A stretch of DNA of 64,000 nt from Sialis fuliginosa (GCA_961205875.1 OY540817.1:17333001-17397000); one strand, 5' to 3'. Counted from the stretch's first letter, positions 1 through 11,770 are shown. Numbers and translations: made by a program. The notes: generated from the letters alone by a model not told the origin.

Positions 1-973
1 AAGACCCGATTGATACGTCACTGACTTTACGGGGCACATTTTTGCGGAGCATACTGGTAACAAGTTATGAGTCCTAACTATATCTTTGTTTGTCTAAGGG
101 TTGGTTAAATAAATAGTTATTTAACAGTTTAAGAAAAACTACTTGTAACTTTTGTCTATGAAACGGGGCACAAATACAATATTAAATATTAACTGTAAAA
201 GTGCAGTTAAATCTAGTTTTTGTATAAGTTTGACACCATCTTAGAAAGTGAGGTTTTTCATGTGCATCCGGTTTTTTTAATATTATTTTTTTACTAAATC
301 AAAATAAATGCACTTTATTTATTAAATTATTATTTTCTTAATATTTACATTTAATTATGTTAACTTCACTTTTTAAGAAATCGTTTAAATATTTCTTACA
401 AGCAAATAAATTGCACAAAAAATATACAGTGTCACATATTTTCTAAATAAATAAAAAATTACAAAACGGAATATTTGTCAAAATAAATACAACAAAATTT
501 TACACGAGGTACAAATTATTCCATTTAGTTTATGTTTTAAATATGCGGTTTAAGTACATTATATATTTAACTTATTTACACTAAATATTACCCAGGCAAA
601 GAATATTTACGAAACAAATTTTATTTTCTATAAAAATAATATAATTCATATAATTTACGAAACAAACGTCGTGGATAAGAAAAAAATATGGTTACATAAA
701 AAATGTTTAATACCCTGAAATCGCAAATCATAGAAATATTTTAATAGTCTTAAAATATTGATTTTTTTTTTAAATTTTAATTTATGACAAAATCTTAATA
801 AAAACTCAAAAGTCATTCTTTTGATTTTGTGGGCTCAAAAACAATTGCACGACCTCATCAAAATTGCTCTTTGGACACATGTAGTATTAATTTGAAATTT
901 TAATCCGCGGTATTATTTAGACCTAATAACAAAAATTAAAATTAAAACCATTTTTTGTATTCATATTGTCGAA
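1..973. other. AT-rich intergenic flank, no gene seen
   Basis: The sequence is AT-rich, with stops in all frames and no recognisable coding, RNA or transposon termini. It lies beyond the 3' end of the homeobox gene read on the minus strand. Confidence 0.6.
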
Positions 974-1222
974 CAGGGCCGTAACTACCACCGGGGCACC
1001 CGGAGGTTAGATGACCCCCGCGGCAACTTTTTTTTTGGTTCTAACTTGAAAATGTTCCACTTATTATAAATTTAGATTTTAATTACCCTTTTTTTTGTTG
1101 CCAAAATTAGCGACAAAAAAAAGTCATTAAAATTAAAATAAGTCATAAGCATTGCATATTATGGGGACCGCCCCTTCGGTCACTTCTTACCCCGGGCTCC
1201 CAAGCCTCTAGTTATGGCCCTG
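974..1222. mobile_element. hAT-type MITE, CAGGGCCGTAACTA family
   Basis: The left end reads CAGGGCCGTAACTACC and the right end, reverse-complemented, reads CAGGGCCATAACTAGAGG. The flanking 8-mers TTGTCGAA (966-973) and ATGTCGAA (1223-1230) differ at one base, as expected for an aged 8-bp hAT target duplication. The interior is AT-rich, non-coding and itself partly palindromic. A close relative with a perfect duplication sits at 51961-52182. Confidence 0.85.
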
Positions 1223-2024
1223 ATGTCGAAGTTGTGTTTAATACTTTTATATTTGCGGTTTCACCAAAATATGTTAAATTTAGCAACCTTGTTAATTATC
1301 AGACCAATCAGAACCCAGTATTTAGAAGTTTACATTTAAATGTTTAGTTTTGATTGGTCTATTTGGAAATTACAATGATGCTAAAATTAATAGACTTTTG
1401 TTAGGTTACTTTAATATAAATAAAATAATATATTCGATTAGTTTAATATAAACAAGTGCGCGTATTAGGGGGGGGGGGGGGATATAATACAGTCGCAAAT
1501 ATTCTTTGCCGGTAAAATTGTAGGATTTCTAAAGCATATTATTAAGTACAATTATATCAATATTTATTTATATATATATTTATACCTATATATTATTATA
1601 TAGTATATTGCACTTTAACAAAAAGTAATTACTCACTCAAAGTATCTTTATAAAACAATTGTTTCATTCATTGAAAATGAAAATGTAAACCGTTATTGTC
1701 AGTACAGTTGATGTTAATTAATCTAAATTTTGAATTTTACAATAATATTGAGTAACCTGGATATCTTAGAAAAATATTTAAATACATATAATATATGGTA
1801 TTAATATAGAATATTGTTTTACTTTCTTCTGGTATTTTGCATATACATATTTTTAGAGATTATAAACGCAACATATATCGCGTGTAGAAAGTAGACATAT
1901 TTTCTTGTTAAAAAATAAATAGTCAAAATTTAAAATGTAATATTTAGTTTGCAAGAACGTAAATTTTAAATGAAAGAAATGAATTATAAATTATAATAAA
2001 TATTATTTATTTTTATTCGAAAAT
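1223..2024. other. AT-rich spacer with a 14-G run
   Basis: No gene or transposon terminus was recognised. The one notable item is an uninterrupted G run at 1468-1481, followed by an AT-microsatellite-like tract around 1555-1605. Confidence 0.5.
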
Positions 2025-2268
2025 CAATGGCGTACCTAGGGGGAAGGGGGCAGTAGTAGTATGATGTCACGTAAAATATATATAAATGTATACTAACGTT
2101 TGTAAGTGCACTCCCCCCCCCCCCATTTAAAAAATGTTTTGATTAAAAATAATAACAATAGGGGAAATTTGTGATAATGAAAGCAAAAAATTTGAAGAGC
2201 TACAAAATTCAACTGAATTCGTATAAGATTTGCCCCGCCCCCCTCTAAAATACCTAGTTACGCCACAA
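2025..2268. mobile_element. hAT-like MITE, GGCGTACCTAGG ends
   Basis: The left end is CAATGGCGTACCTAGG and the right end, reverse-complemented, is TTGTGGCGTAACTAGG. The flanks TCGAAAAT (2017-2024) and TTGAGAAT (2269-2276) match at six of eight bases, which fits an old 8-bp target duplication. A C run (2113-2124) and a C-rich right sub-end lie inside. There is no coding capacity. Confidence 0.65.
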
Positions 2269-3177
2269 TTGAGAATATTTAAAAAAAAATTAATAAATCA
2301 TTAAAGGAATGTTTCAAAATTTTTAATTACGTAAAAAACTGATAAATGATAAAATTATGTTTTGAAAAAAAAAACGTATAATTTAAAATAGGGCATTGCA
2401 CGAGGCGAAACTGAGGACAATTCAGATAATGTTATTTTTATTTAAATGTCTCGTCAATATTTCCGATCTATAATACTAATTATTATTATTATTTATAATT
2501 ATTACTTCAAAATAGTATTAAGTTCGTTAGAAACTGAAAAATACAATATAAACAATAAAATTTCGCGTGTAAAAAACGAAACCAACTGAATTTTGACGAG
2601 ACTTGAAACGAGAATGCCCTAAATCTCCTCTCGAAACCCTCGTTTTAAATACAGTTTGCAAATATACTGAAACTAAAAATCAATTATTAAAAATATTTAG
2701 TAATATAGCAGACATCCACAAGGAAATAGTTAAAAAAATTTTTGTTTCGCTTCTATTGTACTAATCTCCAGGTAACCAAAAGAATTAAGTACTTACATAT
2801 TTTTATAGTACCTACATAAAATATAGTAGTAACTTGAAATACGGATCCACTAACTGGTCTTTCGCTGTTTCCGAAAGGCGATGTGACCGAAAAATGTACA
2901 ATAATAGGCGTCAATATATAATTATTTACATAAGCTTAGACACTAGTTTGTATTTTTTATTCGATTATATGGTTGACTTCTTATATCTATATACACATAC
3001 AGGATGATCCTAATGCACCGTATCGTCTTTTTCTGTGTTTAAAATAAAATATCAAATAGGTATACAAATATGTATTTTTTTTAAATACATTGAAAAGCAA
3101 ATAAATTTTTTTCCACTTATTGCCATCTATTTTGGATTTAAAAAAAGTAACAACACGAGATTTGTATTTTTATAATA
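2269..3177. other. AT-rich spacer, nothing recognised
   Basis: No coding frame, terminal inverted repeat or RNA gene was recognised. Short TTA-repeat tracts occur around 2475-2505. Confidence 0.5.
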
Positions 3178-3234
3178 CAGTAGAATTTCGTTAATGTGCT
3201 GTAAGCGTAAAAATTGTCTACCAAAATTCTACTG
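3178..3234. mobile_element. 57-bp pogo/mariner-type mini-element
   Basis: The sequence is bounded by TA dinucleotides (3176-3177 and 3235-3236). Its ends are CAGTAGAATTTCGTTA and, reverse-complemented from the right, CAGTAGAATTTTGGTA. At 57 bp it is little more than two terminal repeats joined together, an extreme internal deletion. The CAGT ends and TA duplication place it in the Tc1/mariner/pogo group. Confidence 0.75.
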
Positions 3235-3396
3235 TATTTAAAATTAATTTTTTAAAGAAAGGACAATTTTTATGTATTTTAATTTTTGTCGAAATTTTTA
3301 ATTTTTTGCATAGATATTTGCCTCACAGTGGCGTCGGTGACATGATGTAAAAGAAAAAAATAAATAATTATAGGTATTTCCTATAAGAGGCTTTAA

Positions 3397-3503
3397 TGGT
3401 GGTTTTACACATGCACAAAAAAAAAAAAATACAAACACGATATTTTTAAACCAGTTTGTGTTTTATTTGTTGCCGCTTTATCAAGTTTGGTGTAAAACCA
3501 CCA
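3397..3503. mobile_element. 107-bp PIF/Harbinger-type MITE
   Basis: The ends are TGGTGGTTTTACAC (left) and the same sequence reverse-complemented at the right, a perfect 14-bp terminal repeat. Both sides are flanked by TAA (3394-3396 and 3504-3506), the usual PIF/Harbinger target. The centre is an A-run and AT-rich filler without coding capacity. Confidence 0.75.
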
Positions 3504-4967
3504 TAAGAATTGATATCTAAACGTGAATATACCAAGATATTGAATTTTTTTTAATTTTTCGTGAAATTGCAATTATCATACGCTTTATTTAAAAACCAAT
3601 TAAACGTATTCGTAAAATAACGTCCATTTAATGATACCTATTAATTTATCTCAGATTCGTTTTGAAAAAATCCAATTAGTCGACGATGGTGGAAAAGAAT
3701 TTATGAATTACATTTTCATTTAATTAAGATAATTTGAATTTTCCCCGATATAATCAATTATCGGCACGAAAACGACAATAAAAGAATAATTACAGATCAA
3801 TTTGCTTTTCTTTGTGATACATGTTTGTAATCATTGTTTAATTAAATTTAATTTCTTTGAGGACGTTATTATGGAATAAAAGCATCCAGAAAAATAGCAG
3901 ATGCAGAAACAAATCTTCGTTCTGAAGCAAAAATGACTAATGTCCGAGTTCACAAGCATTTCATAGTTATCTCCGATTTGAAAAGAATAATTTATTACCT
4001 TTTTGTCAAAATTACAGTATCTTCTATTTGTAATGCTAGTTGCAGATTGTATACCTATTTTGAGAGTTAGAAATTATGAGGGGATTTCAGAAACTTAATG
4101 TAACATTTCCAGGGTGATATAAAACCATTAAATAACTCTAAACTAAAAATCCGATTGGGATGATTTTAGTATTATTCAAACTGGCGTATCTTTCCTTACC
4201 CATTAAATACTGAGCCAACCCACGGAAATGCGATATGGGCGGAGGGGGGCTAAACGCGCAGCGTTCATTTTGCACGCTAGCGTAAATTTAAAATCAGTAT
4301 AGTTCGATACTCACGCTGGTTCTTATCCCAAATTATAAATCTCGATTAGATCTACGAGGAACAAGTACAAATCAAAATATTTAACCAGATTTTGTGAGTG
4401 AAAAACTATAAAAAAAAAAAATAAATTCATAATGTCGGCTAAAACACGCGCAAAAGCCAGTATGAAATATAAAAGACGCATTGGAAAGAGTGTCTCAGCA
4501 GCTATCGGAAAATATACCATTACCAGTAGCTGAAAGGATCAAGAGATACAGAGCACGCCAAAATGTGAAAATCAGCGGCTTCGACAGTCGACAGTTGGCT
4601 TAAAACCAGTTGGTTCCAGTGAAATAATGTATAGTGACAAAAATATAATTGTTACGATGAATGCTCGGTAGGTAACTATCGTTTGTGAAATCGGGTATAA
4701 GTTCACTTACTTATAAAAATAGGTGTATTATAAATAGGTAATTAATATTGCAAATATTTTGAGTTTGGAGTTTACTAGAATTTCTTTTTCAAAAATTATA
4801 TCATAAAATAAATCCACATTATCGAAGAAAAATACACATACAATTTATACATTCCACAATCAACATTTGTCTTTTTCAACACTGTCAAAAACTGAACCAA
4901 AAAATCGTAAAAAAATACAACCAACACATCAGTTTACAACGGCGTTAGTCTTCATCAAAATCTTCTG
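3504..4967 (-). other. 3' flank and presumed 3' UTR of the homeobox gene
   Basis: The stop codon of the gene is at 4968-4970, so the minus-strand 3' UTR must run leftward into this stretch. I could not fix a polyadenylation site. The part around 4200-4330 is more GC-rich than its surroundings and not repeated elsewhere in the window, so it could be UTR or regulatory sequence. No other gene was seen. Confidence 0.4.
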
Positions 4968-5521
4968 TCAGAACATATCTCCTCCGTTCTCCTGGACCTG
5001 GGGCATTTGCTCCTGATGCTGATTCTGCTGAAGATGCATAAGACTGTTTGCATTCGCGTCGCAACTTCCACCTACCGTCGAATTCATGGCCTCCTGGTGA
5101 TTATTAACCATATTCGCTAACGACCTAACCTGCAGTAAAAGACCATGGTTCAACAACTTCGCCTGATGCTCTTGAGCCTTCGCTCTCAAGCACGCGATAG
5201 AGTTATTTCTAAATACTTCAGGATCATCTACGAAGTTATATCCAGTTGGATGCTGACTGTGAAGATCGTTAACGTTTCCTGAAGAAGTTTGCTGATGGTG
5301 TTTGGAAGAAGCAGAATTCGCGGGAGTAGGCGACGTGCACGGTGTCGATGATGCAGGGATCGTTGATACCGGCGTTGTTGTGTTGGTGTTGTTGTTGCAC
5401 CCGTTGCCGCTGGTGTCGCTAGTGTCTGTTCGCAAGGATGTGGAGTCTTCGTGGTCACTGCTCGTGGTATTGTCCTGCTCCTTCAGGTGTTCGGCAGCCT
5501 CTAGAGATTTACGGTGCATCC
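4968..5521 (-). CDS. Vsx: Vsx homeobox gene, last coding exon (CVC end, linker, OAR)
   Basis: This is the terminal coding exon of a CVC-type paired-like homeodomain transcription factor, a nuclear regulator of visual-system neurons in known relatives. It opens after the acceptor TTACAG with GG, completing the Gly codon begun at 7438, and continues MHRKSLEAAEHLK, the end of the CVC domain. A Ser/Thr/Asp/Asn-rich linker follows (about exon residues 17-80). Then comes SIACLRAKAQEHQAKLL (residues 107-123), an OAR motif close to that of vertebrate Vsx2/Chx10. The tail is Gln/Asn-rich and ends GGDMF before TGA. The exon is 554 bp and encodes 183 residues after the split codon. It is clearly more GC-rich than its surroundings. 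The OAR favours the Vsx2/Chx10 branch, but insect Vsx1 and Vsx2 cannot be separated here. Confidence 0.95.
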
Positions 5522-5962
5522 CTGTAAGATATTCTTGATTATCTGTTTGTTATGGGAGTAACATAGATTGATTGAAAGTAAATATCAGGTGGATTTTAAA
5601 AAAATGTCTCCTATTTGACGATATAGTACTTTGGAACTATAAATCACAAAAACTTCAGAAATCTAAGGTCTTAAAATGTTTAGTATTTTTTTTCATCTAT
5701 TTACTTATTAGTTATAACCTTTCTTCTCTTTTTAATTAAAATTGTAACTGTTTTTGAGTTCACTTTACAAAATCATGTCGGTAAAATAGAAATCAGATGT
5801 TTACAGTAAAAGAAGAAATTGGGAGATAAACTACTTTATAAATTGATTCTTTGATTAAAAATTACAATTGTAAAATTAAATTAAAAGGGTTGTAAGTTGT
5901 AACACTTGTAACTATAAAACGATTAATTGAATTTATTTGAATTATTTATTTGTAACACTCCA

Positions 5963-6180
5963 CAGTAGCGTACCGCGAGGTGGGGAGAAGAGGTCATTTT
6001 GTTAAGGGCGGCAAATTTGAGGTAGCAACCCAAAAAAAGGCCATCAAAATTAGAAAGCGTAAAATTATGGATTGCCAACGGCAAATTTGAAAAAAAGGTA
6101 TTCAATTTTCGTATTTAGCATATAGTGCTGTGGGGTGGAGGGAGGGGGGGGGGGATTTACCATTTGCCTCGGACCGTAGA
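5963..6180. mobile_element. hAT-like MITE relic
   Basis: The left end CAGTAGCGTACCGCGAGG resembles the CAGTGGCGTA class of hAT ends. The interior has two diverged direct copies of GGCGGCAAATTTGA and CGGCAAATTTGA, and an 11-G run at 6144-6154. The right end is degraded and no target duplication could be assigned. Confidence 0.4.
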
Positions 6181-6903
6181 AACCTACTGATACTCCATTA
6201 TATAGCAACCATCAGTTTAAGACTATTTCGAAATATCTATGATTTATATATAGTTATATATAGTTCCATAATAGGCACTATTTCGCCAAAAAGTATAGAC
6301 TTTTTTATTTTGTAAGAATTATTAATTTTGGTGCATTTGTGAAAAAAAAATTCGTGTGGATATGATAGGGGGTGTTTAAGATATACATATACTTCTTCAG
6401 TTTTGTATTTAAAAAAGAGTAATTAATTTTATGTTAATTGATCTATGTACCATATAAAATAATTGAAGTAGATCTATATTAAAATGTACACTGCTACCGA
6501 CTGACTGAAGAATATGTAATATGTATAAACAATTGTTAATAATTCAGAAGTGTACCTACAATAACTGATAATTTACTTATGTCTGTTGAATAATAATTAA
6601 AGAACGCAGAAGGGGGAAAATAATAGATACAGAGAAACACACTTGTACTAAAAATATAACCCTTTTCTACCTACATTCAATAGTATTTTTTTAATTTATA
6701 TAAATTTTGACCTAACATAATTAATAAAAAAAAAGAAAATATTTTAATACTACAGATGTATAGCCTGAACCAAAATTTTAGTCCTCGCAAATAAAAATGG
6801 TTATAAAATGCCAATTGAGTTATTTTTTTTATCCAATAAATTCTATTGTAAATAATAAATAATAAATTAAATATTTCTCGGATTTATAAGAAAAGTTTTA
6901 GAG

Positions 6904-7307
6904 CAGCGGTTTTTAACCTTGTAGTTTCACCCTTTGAAAAAAAAAATTAATATATTCTATATTAGGGTGTGTGAAAAAAATAGAATACAAAATAAGTTAG
7001 TTTATGACCTAAAATAAATCCCTGTAGTTCAATTTTAAGAGGTGCCGCAAAGGGGGGGGGGGGGGTCCGTTTCCCATTTAAATAACAATGAAAGGGAAAT
7101 GATTTTTTAGTATTAAAGTTGGTATTACTGATTCATGATAACTGTTGAATTTTTTTTATTTAAATAAAAACTAAAAAAAAATAATTAAAAAAGTATAATT
7201 TTTGTTCCACTTTCAATTTAGCGCTACAAGCAGGTGTCTGCCAACAGCCAAATCAATATATATCCCTTTGGGGGTAGTTGTAGTTACCCACAGGTTAAGA
7301 ACCACCG
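6904..7307. mobile_element. hAT-type MITE, CAGCGGTTTTTAACC ends
   Basis: The left end CAGCGGTTTTTAACCTTG and the reverse-complemented right end CGGTGGTTCTTAACCTGTG form an imperfect terminal repeat of the common CAGTGGTTCTTAACC class. The interior shares text with 20180-20420 (GACCTAA-AATCC, then CTGTAGTT and GAGGTG-CGCAA). It contains a 14-G run (7052-7065). The flanking octamers match at only five of eight positions, so it is old. Confidence 0.65.
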
Positions 7308-7437
7308 TTATATAACTTCTTTTAAGGTTTAAATTTTTTTCCTCACTTTAAATTAGTGTTAGTGTGTGTACTATGATATATATATAGTTATTTATTTGTT
7401 GTTGGTAGCAGCGTTCCTTACCCGGGCGCAGACATAC

Positions 7438-7612
7438 CTAAGAGCCAAGGCGCGACGCTCTCGTTCTCCTTGGCGCTCTTGAGGATGGTCTCGGGTAGCG
7501 GAAGTGAGTGCCGCACCATCGCGCCGTACAGCCCGTACTCTGCCATGATTGTACTCCGGCCCCAACACTTCTCCGTTTTGCGCCACTTCGCACGACGATT
7601 CTGGAACCACAC
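7438..7612 (-). CDS. Vsx: Vsx homeobox gene, exon with homeodomain helix 3 and CVC domain
   Basis: The acceptor TTTATTTCAG is followed by GTG TGG TTC CAG, starting [15 protein letters not shown], homeodomain residues 47-60. Residue 50 is Gln and the recognition-helix signature WFQNRR is intact. Next comes [18 protein letters not shown] followed by [19 protein letters not shown] and SVAPWLL. This is the CVC domain that defines the Vsx/Chx10/ceh-10 group. The exon is 175 bp, opens in phase 0 and closes in phase 1 at TTAG|GTATGT. Joined to 5521 it makes GGG ATG CAC, restoring LLGMHRKSLEAA. It therefore sits between a 44.7-kb and a 1.9-kb intron. A second GTAAGG lies 16 bp past the chosen donor. 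Confidence 0.97.
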
Positions 7613-7910
7613 CTGAAATAAAAAACAAAACACATCTTTAATATTACGTATTGCAAATAAATGTTGTAACTCTCACCTATGCCGTGTTTTGACAAAAAAA
7701 AAAAAAAACAACAGCAACACGGTGTTTTAAAACACTACGTATTTAAAAATGTATAGGGTTGATTGCACTTTTGGAAAATTTTAATCGTTTTCTCGTTTCA
7801 CTAGATGGATGTAAAGATATGTACCTACGAAATATGCGGTTTTTCTTAATTACATTCAATTATGTTTTTACACGATTTTGAAATAGCACGGTCGATAACA
7901 ATGAAATAAA

Positions 7911-8330
7911 TTTTTGCTTCCTCGCAATAACGAAGATACGAGAAGCTTTGTGATAGTTTTAGAATGAGAAAAAAAATTGTTCTCCGATTTCAAAATTTTA
8001 AATTGATATTTCCGTTTCAGGTCAAGACAAACACTTTTCGTTCTGTGTCTGTTTGTCTATCTGTCTGTCCCCTGAATCCTTGTCACACGCATAACTCATG
8101 AACCACTGAGCCGATATTAATGAAACTTGTTTGGAAAAAAAATCAAAATCGTGTATTTTTTTTATTTCAACAAATATCAAAAGTCCATCTTGCTGCACCA
8201 CTGTATGTTTCACACATTGTGTTTATCCTACAGACGCCCATGAGTGTGATATGATATCAGAGAACTTTTCACGTTGCAAATAAACATGAAATTAGTTCGT
8301 TAGCCCATGTGAGTGTACTGTTAATGGAGA
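7911..8330. repeat. Dispersed repeat C (TTGCTTCCTCGCAA end), copy 1
   Basis: It opens with TTTGCTTCCTCGCAATAACG and runs through GAAGATACGAGAAGCTTTGTG and the phrase CATAACTCATGAACCACTGA. Further copies or parts lie at 26628-26960, 31010-31745, 40500-41098, 21046-21440 and, inverted, 61575-61760. It has no sustained coding frame and its transposon class is unknown. Confidence 0.75.
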
Positions 8331-8574
8331 ATCTGATATTTCTGTAGATAATTGCAGTGTATCTATTACAGGAACATGTGTTTTGACTCTCACAGACATT
8401 TACTTCAAGATATAAATATCTATATGCCTTCTAATTGGTTCGTAAAAATATGGATATGTTTTATTGGTAGATATATTTTTATTTTTTTTAGTTAAATTGT
8501 ATATATTTAAATTGTGTCAAAATTTATTTACAGTTATGTTTTTTAGTTTTATTTTTATATATAAAACTACTTAT

Positions 8575-9090
8575 TGATAAATTAAATAGTGAAAAAATCT
8601 TTAGTTAGCGCCCCTCTCCCTAAAAAATTTGTACATCATTTTACATGTTCAGTAAAAATTTCAAGTTTCTAGCTTATATAGTTTACGAGATATTTTGCTT
8701 TGACTGAAAAGTACAAAACCTTTTCATAAAAATATATACAAAATTTTAGATTTTTTGCGTCGATAGTTTAGAAAGTAGAAGGGGGGAGGGAACGCTCTGA
8801 TAACGACATTTGCAAATATATCGTGACTGAAGGGTTAAAATCAAAAGGTCATATAACAATTTATATTGAATTTAACAGACCTATCTAAAGACACCCACTA
8901 GATTAAGTGAAATTTTTTTTGGATATACTTTTCAGTCTATGGAAAGGGGGTCCAAAAAATATTTTTTTTCTAAAATCTTATCATTTCTGTTTTTGGCTTT
9001 TTAATTTTCGTCCATATACCAAATTTCATCTTAATCGGTCTAAAAATTTTTAGGACGGACGGACGGACATGGTGAAACTTCTAGTTTTCT
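8575..9090. repeat. Dispersed repeat K, copy 1
   Basis: This shares text with two tandem copies at 32370-32960: GATTTTTTGCGTCGATAGTT, a G-rich step, CTCTGATAACGAC, GACCTATCTAAAGACACC and CTTTTCAGTCTATGGAAAGG. It ends near a tandem GGAC motif (9055-9068). The phrase TTTCATCTTAATCGGTCTAA near the end is of the kind found at the tails of lepidopteran repeats. Confidence 0.7.
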
Positions 9091-9524
9091 ACGAGGATTA
9101 TAAAATTAAATACATATATTTTTAAATCAAATGCGTTTTTCTCTATATAACAAATTCAATCTATTTCAATAGATACATATACATATTTATTTTACAAAAC
9201 CATCGAGTTTAATTAAAATCTTCAAAAAATAAACGACAGCAACTGTATAAAACACATACACACATTTAAATTAATTAATTTACAATACAAATAAACCTGT
9301 TCTCCGTCTAATCTACATTCAGCTTCCAATTTCCGGACCGCAATATTACCGAGAGACTTGTAAAAACAGACTTTGAACAAAGCGTCTATTGAACAAGTTA
9401 ATATCTAATTTAATTTGTTAATTAAATCGGGCGCGGAGTGGGAGAGAGAGACACACAGTGTAGCAACGTGTCTCTAGTAGAAGGCGGTTAGGGTGGGTCT
9501 GTTGGAGACATGTCATATACACCA

Positions 9525-9720
9525 GTGGTTCTAAAACTGTTTGGTTTTATGCGAATCACAAATATACACGTCTTGAGTACGTTACGCACCCGCAGCAGGC
9601 ATGGGCGGAAAATTAAAAAGCTATTCTTCAACTTCTTCGGATCAGAATTATTTTTTAATTTCTTCTTTCGACAGAATTTATTTAAAAAAATCATAATATA
9701 TTTAACGCCAAAACAGTGAC
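9525..9720. mobile_element. hAT-type end fragment (CAGTGGTTCTAAAACTG)
   Basis: The left terminus CAGTGGTTCTAAAACTGT is a textbook hAT end. It is followed by text of the sort found just inside such elements (GCGAATCACAAATATAC, CGCACCCGCAGCAGGCATGG). I could not find the matching right end, so this is a solo end or a degraded element. Confidence 0.5.
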
Positions 9721-10234
9721 GCTCTTTGTGCGCGTTCGGCGCTTGGACAATTTAAAAAACATTTTTCTCAAAACGATATTTTTGCACTGATATAAAAATT
9801 GAATCTAATTAACATTCTTGCAAAATTTTGTATAATATTGAATATTTAACTGATTTTCAAAAAAGTGATTACTGTAAATATGTTTTTAAAATTTTAAAAT
9901 GAGGCATTGGCGTGTCATTATTTTCATTTTAGTGTACGTTTCCATTTTTCATACGAAAAATTATAAAATATCGTACGAATATTCTTATCACCTCCACTTA
10001 TAGTGAACATTTTTTTAGCGGAGCAGGTTTATTCTATGGCGAATTGACAAGTCGTTTAGAAGGTGAAAAAGCTTGTAAATTACTTTTCATTAAATTTAAT
10101 TTACCATTGCTTGATTTTAAGTATTAATTTCTTTCTAAATTAAGATTTACAAAATTTATCAAATTTATCAAATAAATTAATAATTCACATCCGCATCCCC
10201 AAACCGCTAAAATGACATCCGTTACATCCCTATA

Positions 10235-10782
10235 AGGTACTGGCACTAGTCTTGGATATTACCCCAGTAATGGCTATTCTTTAATTAAATCTAGTGAATT
10301 AGAAATATTTAATTACTACCATTTCTGAATATTAATTTATATACATTTGACTGTCTTACAGCGTGATTTGATGACAATCGGCCAATAGGTGTCAAAATGG
10401 TGGATATTTAAACTAATTATTAGTATAATTTATTTATTAATTATTATATGTATTATCAAATCAACTGCTTTACATTGTTTCAAATTTGACGATTCTTTCT
10501 TTTATTTCTTTTGTGTCGTAGTACTTATCATTATGTAATCAGTAGCATGTCTCCATCACTACGTGTTCATTACTGGTTTTACTTTATCCATTAGTGGAGA
10601 AAAAACATAATCAAAATAAAAGGCTATAAAACAACAAAAACAAACTATATTTGCGGGCTTTGGCAATTAAATTGATTAAATAAAGAGTTACTTGAGTTCA
10701 TGAGAATACAAAAAAGAAGCCAGTCAATCACAAAAAACAGTAAACCTTGTTCTTATAGTGGCTATAACTGGTGCCAGTACCT
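10235..10782. mobile_element. Tc1/mariner-type MITE A, copy 1 (548 bp)
   Basis: The ends are AGGTACTGGCACTAGTCTTGG and, reverse-complemented from the right, AGGTACTGGCACCAGTTATAG; the left side is preceded by TA. The interior includes ATCGGCCAATAGGTGTCAAA and a TTATTAATTATTATA tract shared by the whole family. Seven copies or part-copies occur in this window; none has coding capacity. Confidence 0.85.
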
Positions 10783-10880
10783 ATCGATAGTGATAAAAAT
10801 TTGCATGCATTTGAAATAACATTGATTTCCAATTGTACCGTAGTTAGATTCTATACCTACATACATACACATTAAGTTTT

Positions 10881-10904
10881 GTGTGTATGTGTGTGTGTGT
10901 GTGT
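10881..10904. repeat. (GT)n microsatellite
   Basis: A GT tract with one interrupting TA, in the intron. Confidence 0.9.
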
Positions 10905-10929
10905 AAACGCACAAACACAGTCGAGCTCT

Positions 10930-11110
10930 AAATGGATAATGGATAATTTGTAGCTCGCGGGCAGCTCAGCAGTGTGAGAATTAGAACGATTTGTTGTCGG
11001 AACCAATACCGCCCGTACTGTCTCATCCTGCCACCCCCCTTAAACCCTTTACCGACTCAGGACGTCTAATCGATATTTGTTAGCGGTATTAACACTTTCA
11101 GCGCCACTGA
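10930..11110. other. GC-richer single-copy island 1
   Basis: The island contains AGCTCGCGGGCAGCTCAGCA, CAATACCGCCCGTACTG and CGATATTTGTTAGCGGTATT. It is not repeated in the window, has no transposon ends and no splice-framed coding potential. It is a candidate intronic regulatory element on composition alone. Confidence 0.25.
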
Positions 11111-11559
11111 ATTTAGTATTTTGAATAAAAACTTCAGGTCTGTGAAATGGACAAAAAAGTAACTTTTTTTGCTTTTGTCTGTTTTGCATTTCGCCAAATT
11201 CAATGTGTGTATATAAATATTTAATTTTTATTTATTTTTTTATTTATTTAATTATTATTCAGGCCTAACAACGCAGGTGTATAGAATTGAGGGCCGATTT
11301 TTCAGGAATTTATATATTTAAGTATTAAGTATTTTTCTATTTGATTTGCTTTAATTTTTTAGGTTCATGTCCTCTCCCTCTTGGAAACGCGCTTGTTAGA
11401 GACAAAAATAAACTTTAATTTTTTTAAGATAGGTAGGTAAGTATACAAAAGTTCCCTGACGTTTAAACAGTTGGTTCCAATGAAATTAAATCGTCTACAG
11501 TCATATTAGAGACATTTTAACTCCGAATACTTGGTAACTGTTTGTTTATCGAAACTGGG

Positions 11560-11770
11560 CATTAACATTCCCAATGCTAATTCCGCCTTAGTTGGCTGTG
11601 AAAATGTTCTAACCAATCAATGAAGTCGCGCGGATATAATCTTGGCGAGTTAGTGAGAGATGCTGACACCAGTTAGCGCTGCAATCACTCACGGAACGCC
11701 GAGACGACGCTTCTAATCTATGGCACATTCATTGACGTGCCCTCTTCCTCATGTCACAGCCAGCTCGTCA
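11560..11770. other. GC-richer single-copy island 2
   Basis: Single-copy text with mixed base composition (GTTAGCGCTGCAATCACTC, GACGTGCCCTCTTCCTCATG) between AT-rich stretches. It shows no coding frame and no repeat signature, so it is a candidate conserved noncoding element, unproven. Confidence 0.25.

Larger units (their letters stand above)
5522..7437 (-). other. Vsx intron, 1,916 bp
   Basis: The intron runs from donor GTATGT (7437-7432) to acceptor TTACAG ending at 5522. It contains an hAT-like relic and a 404-bp hAT MITE, listed separately; the rest is AT-rich with no recognised feature. Reading through the donor gives GMSAPG and then a stop, so an unspliced transcript would end four residues after LLGM. 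Confidence 0.9.

Noticed and set aside
5228-5538. Additional frames overlapping the last Vsx exon on both strands
   Set aside because: Shadows of a GC-richer coding exon; the OAR- and CVC-containing frame is clearly the real one.
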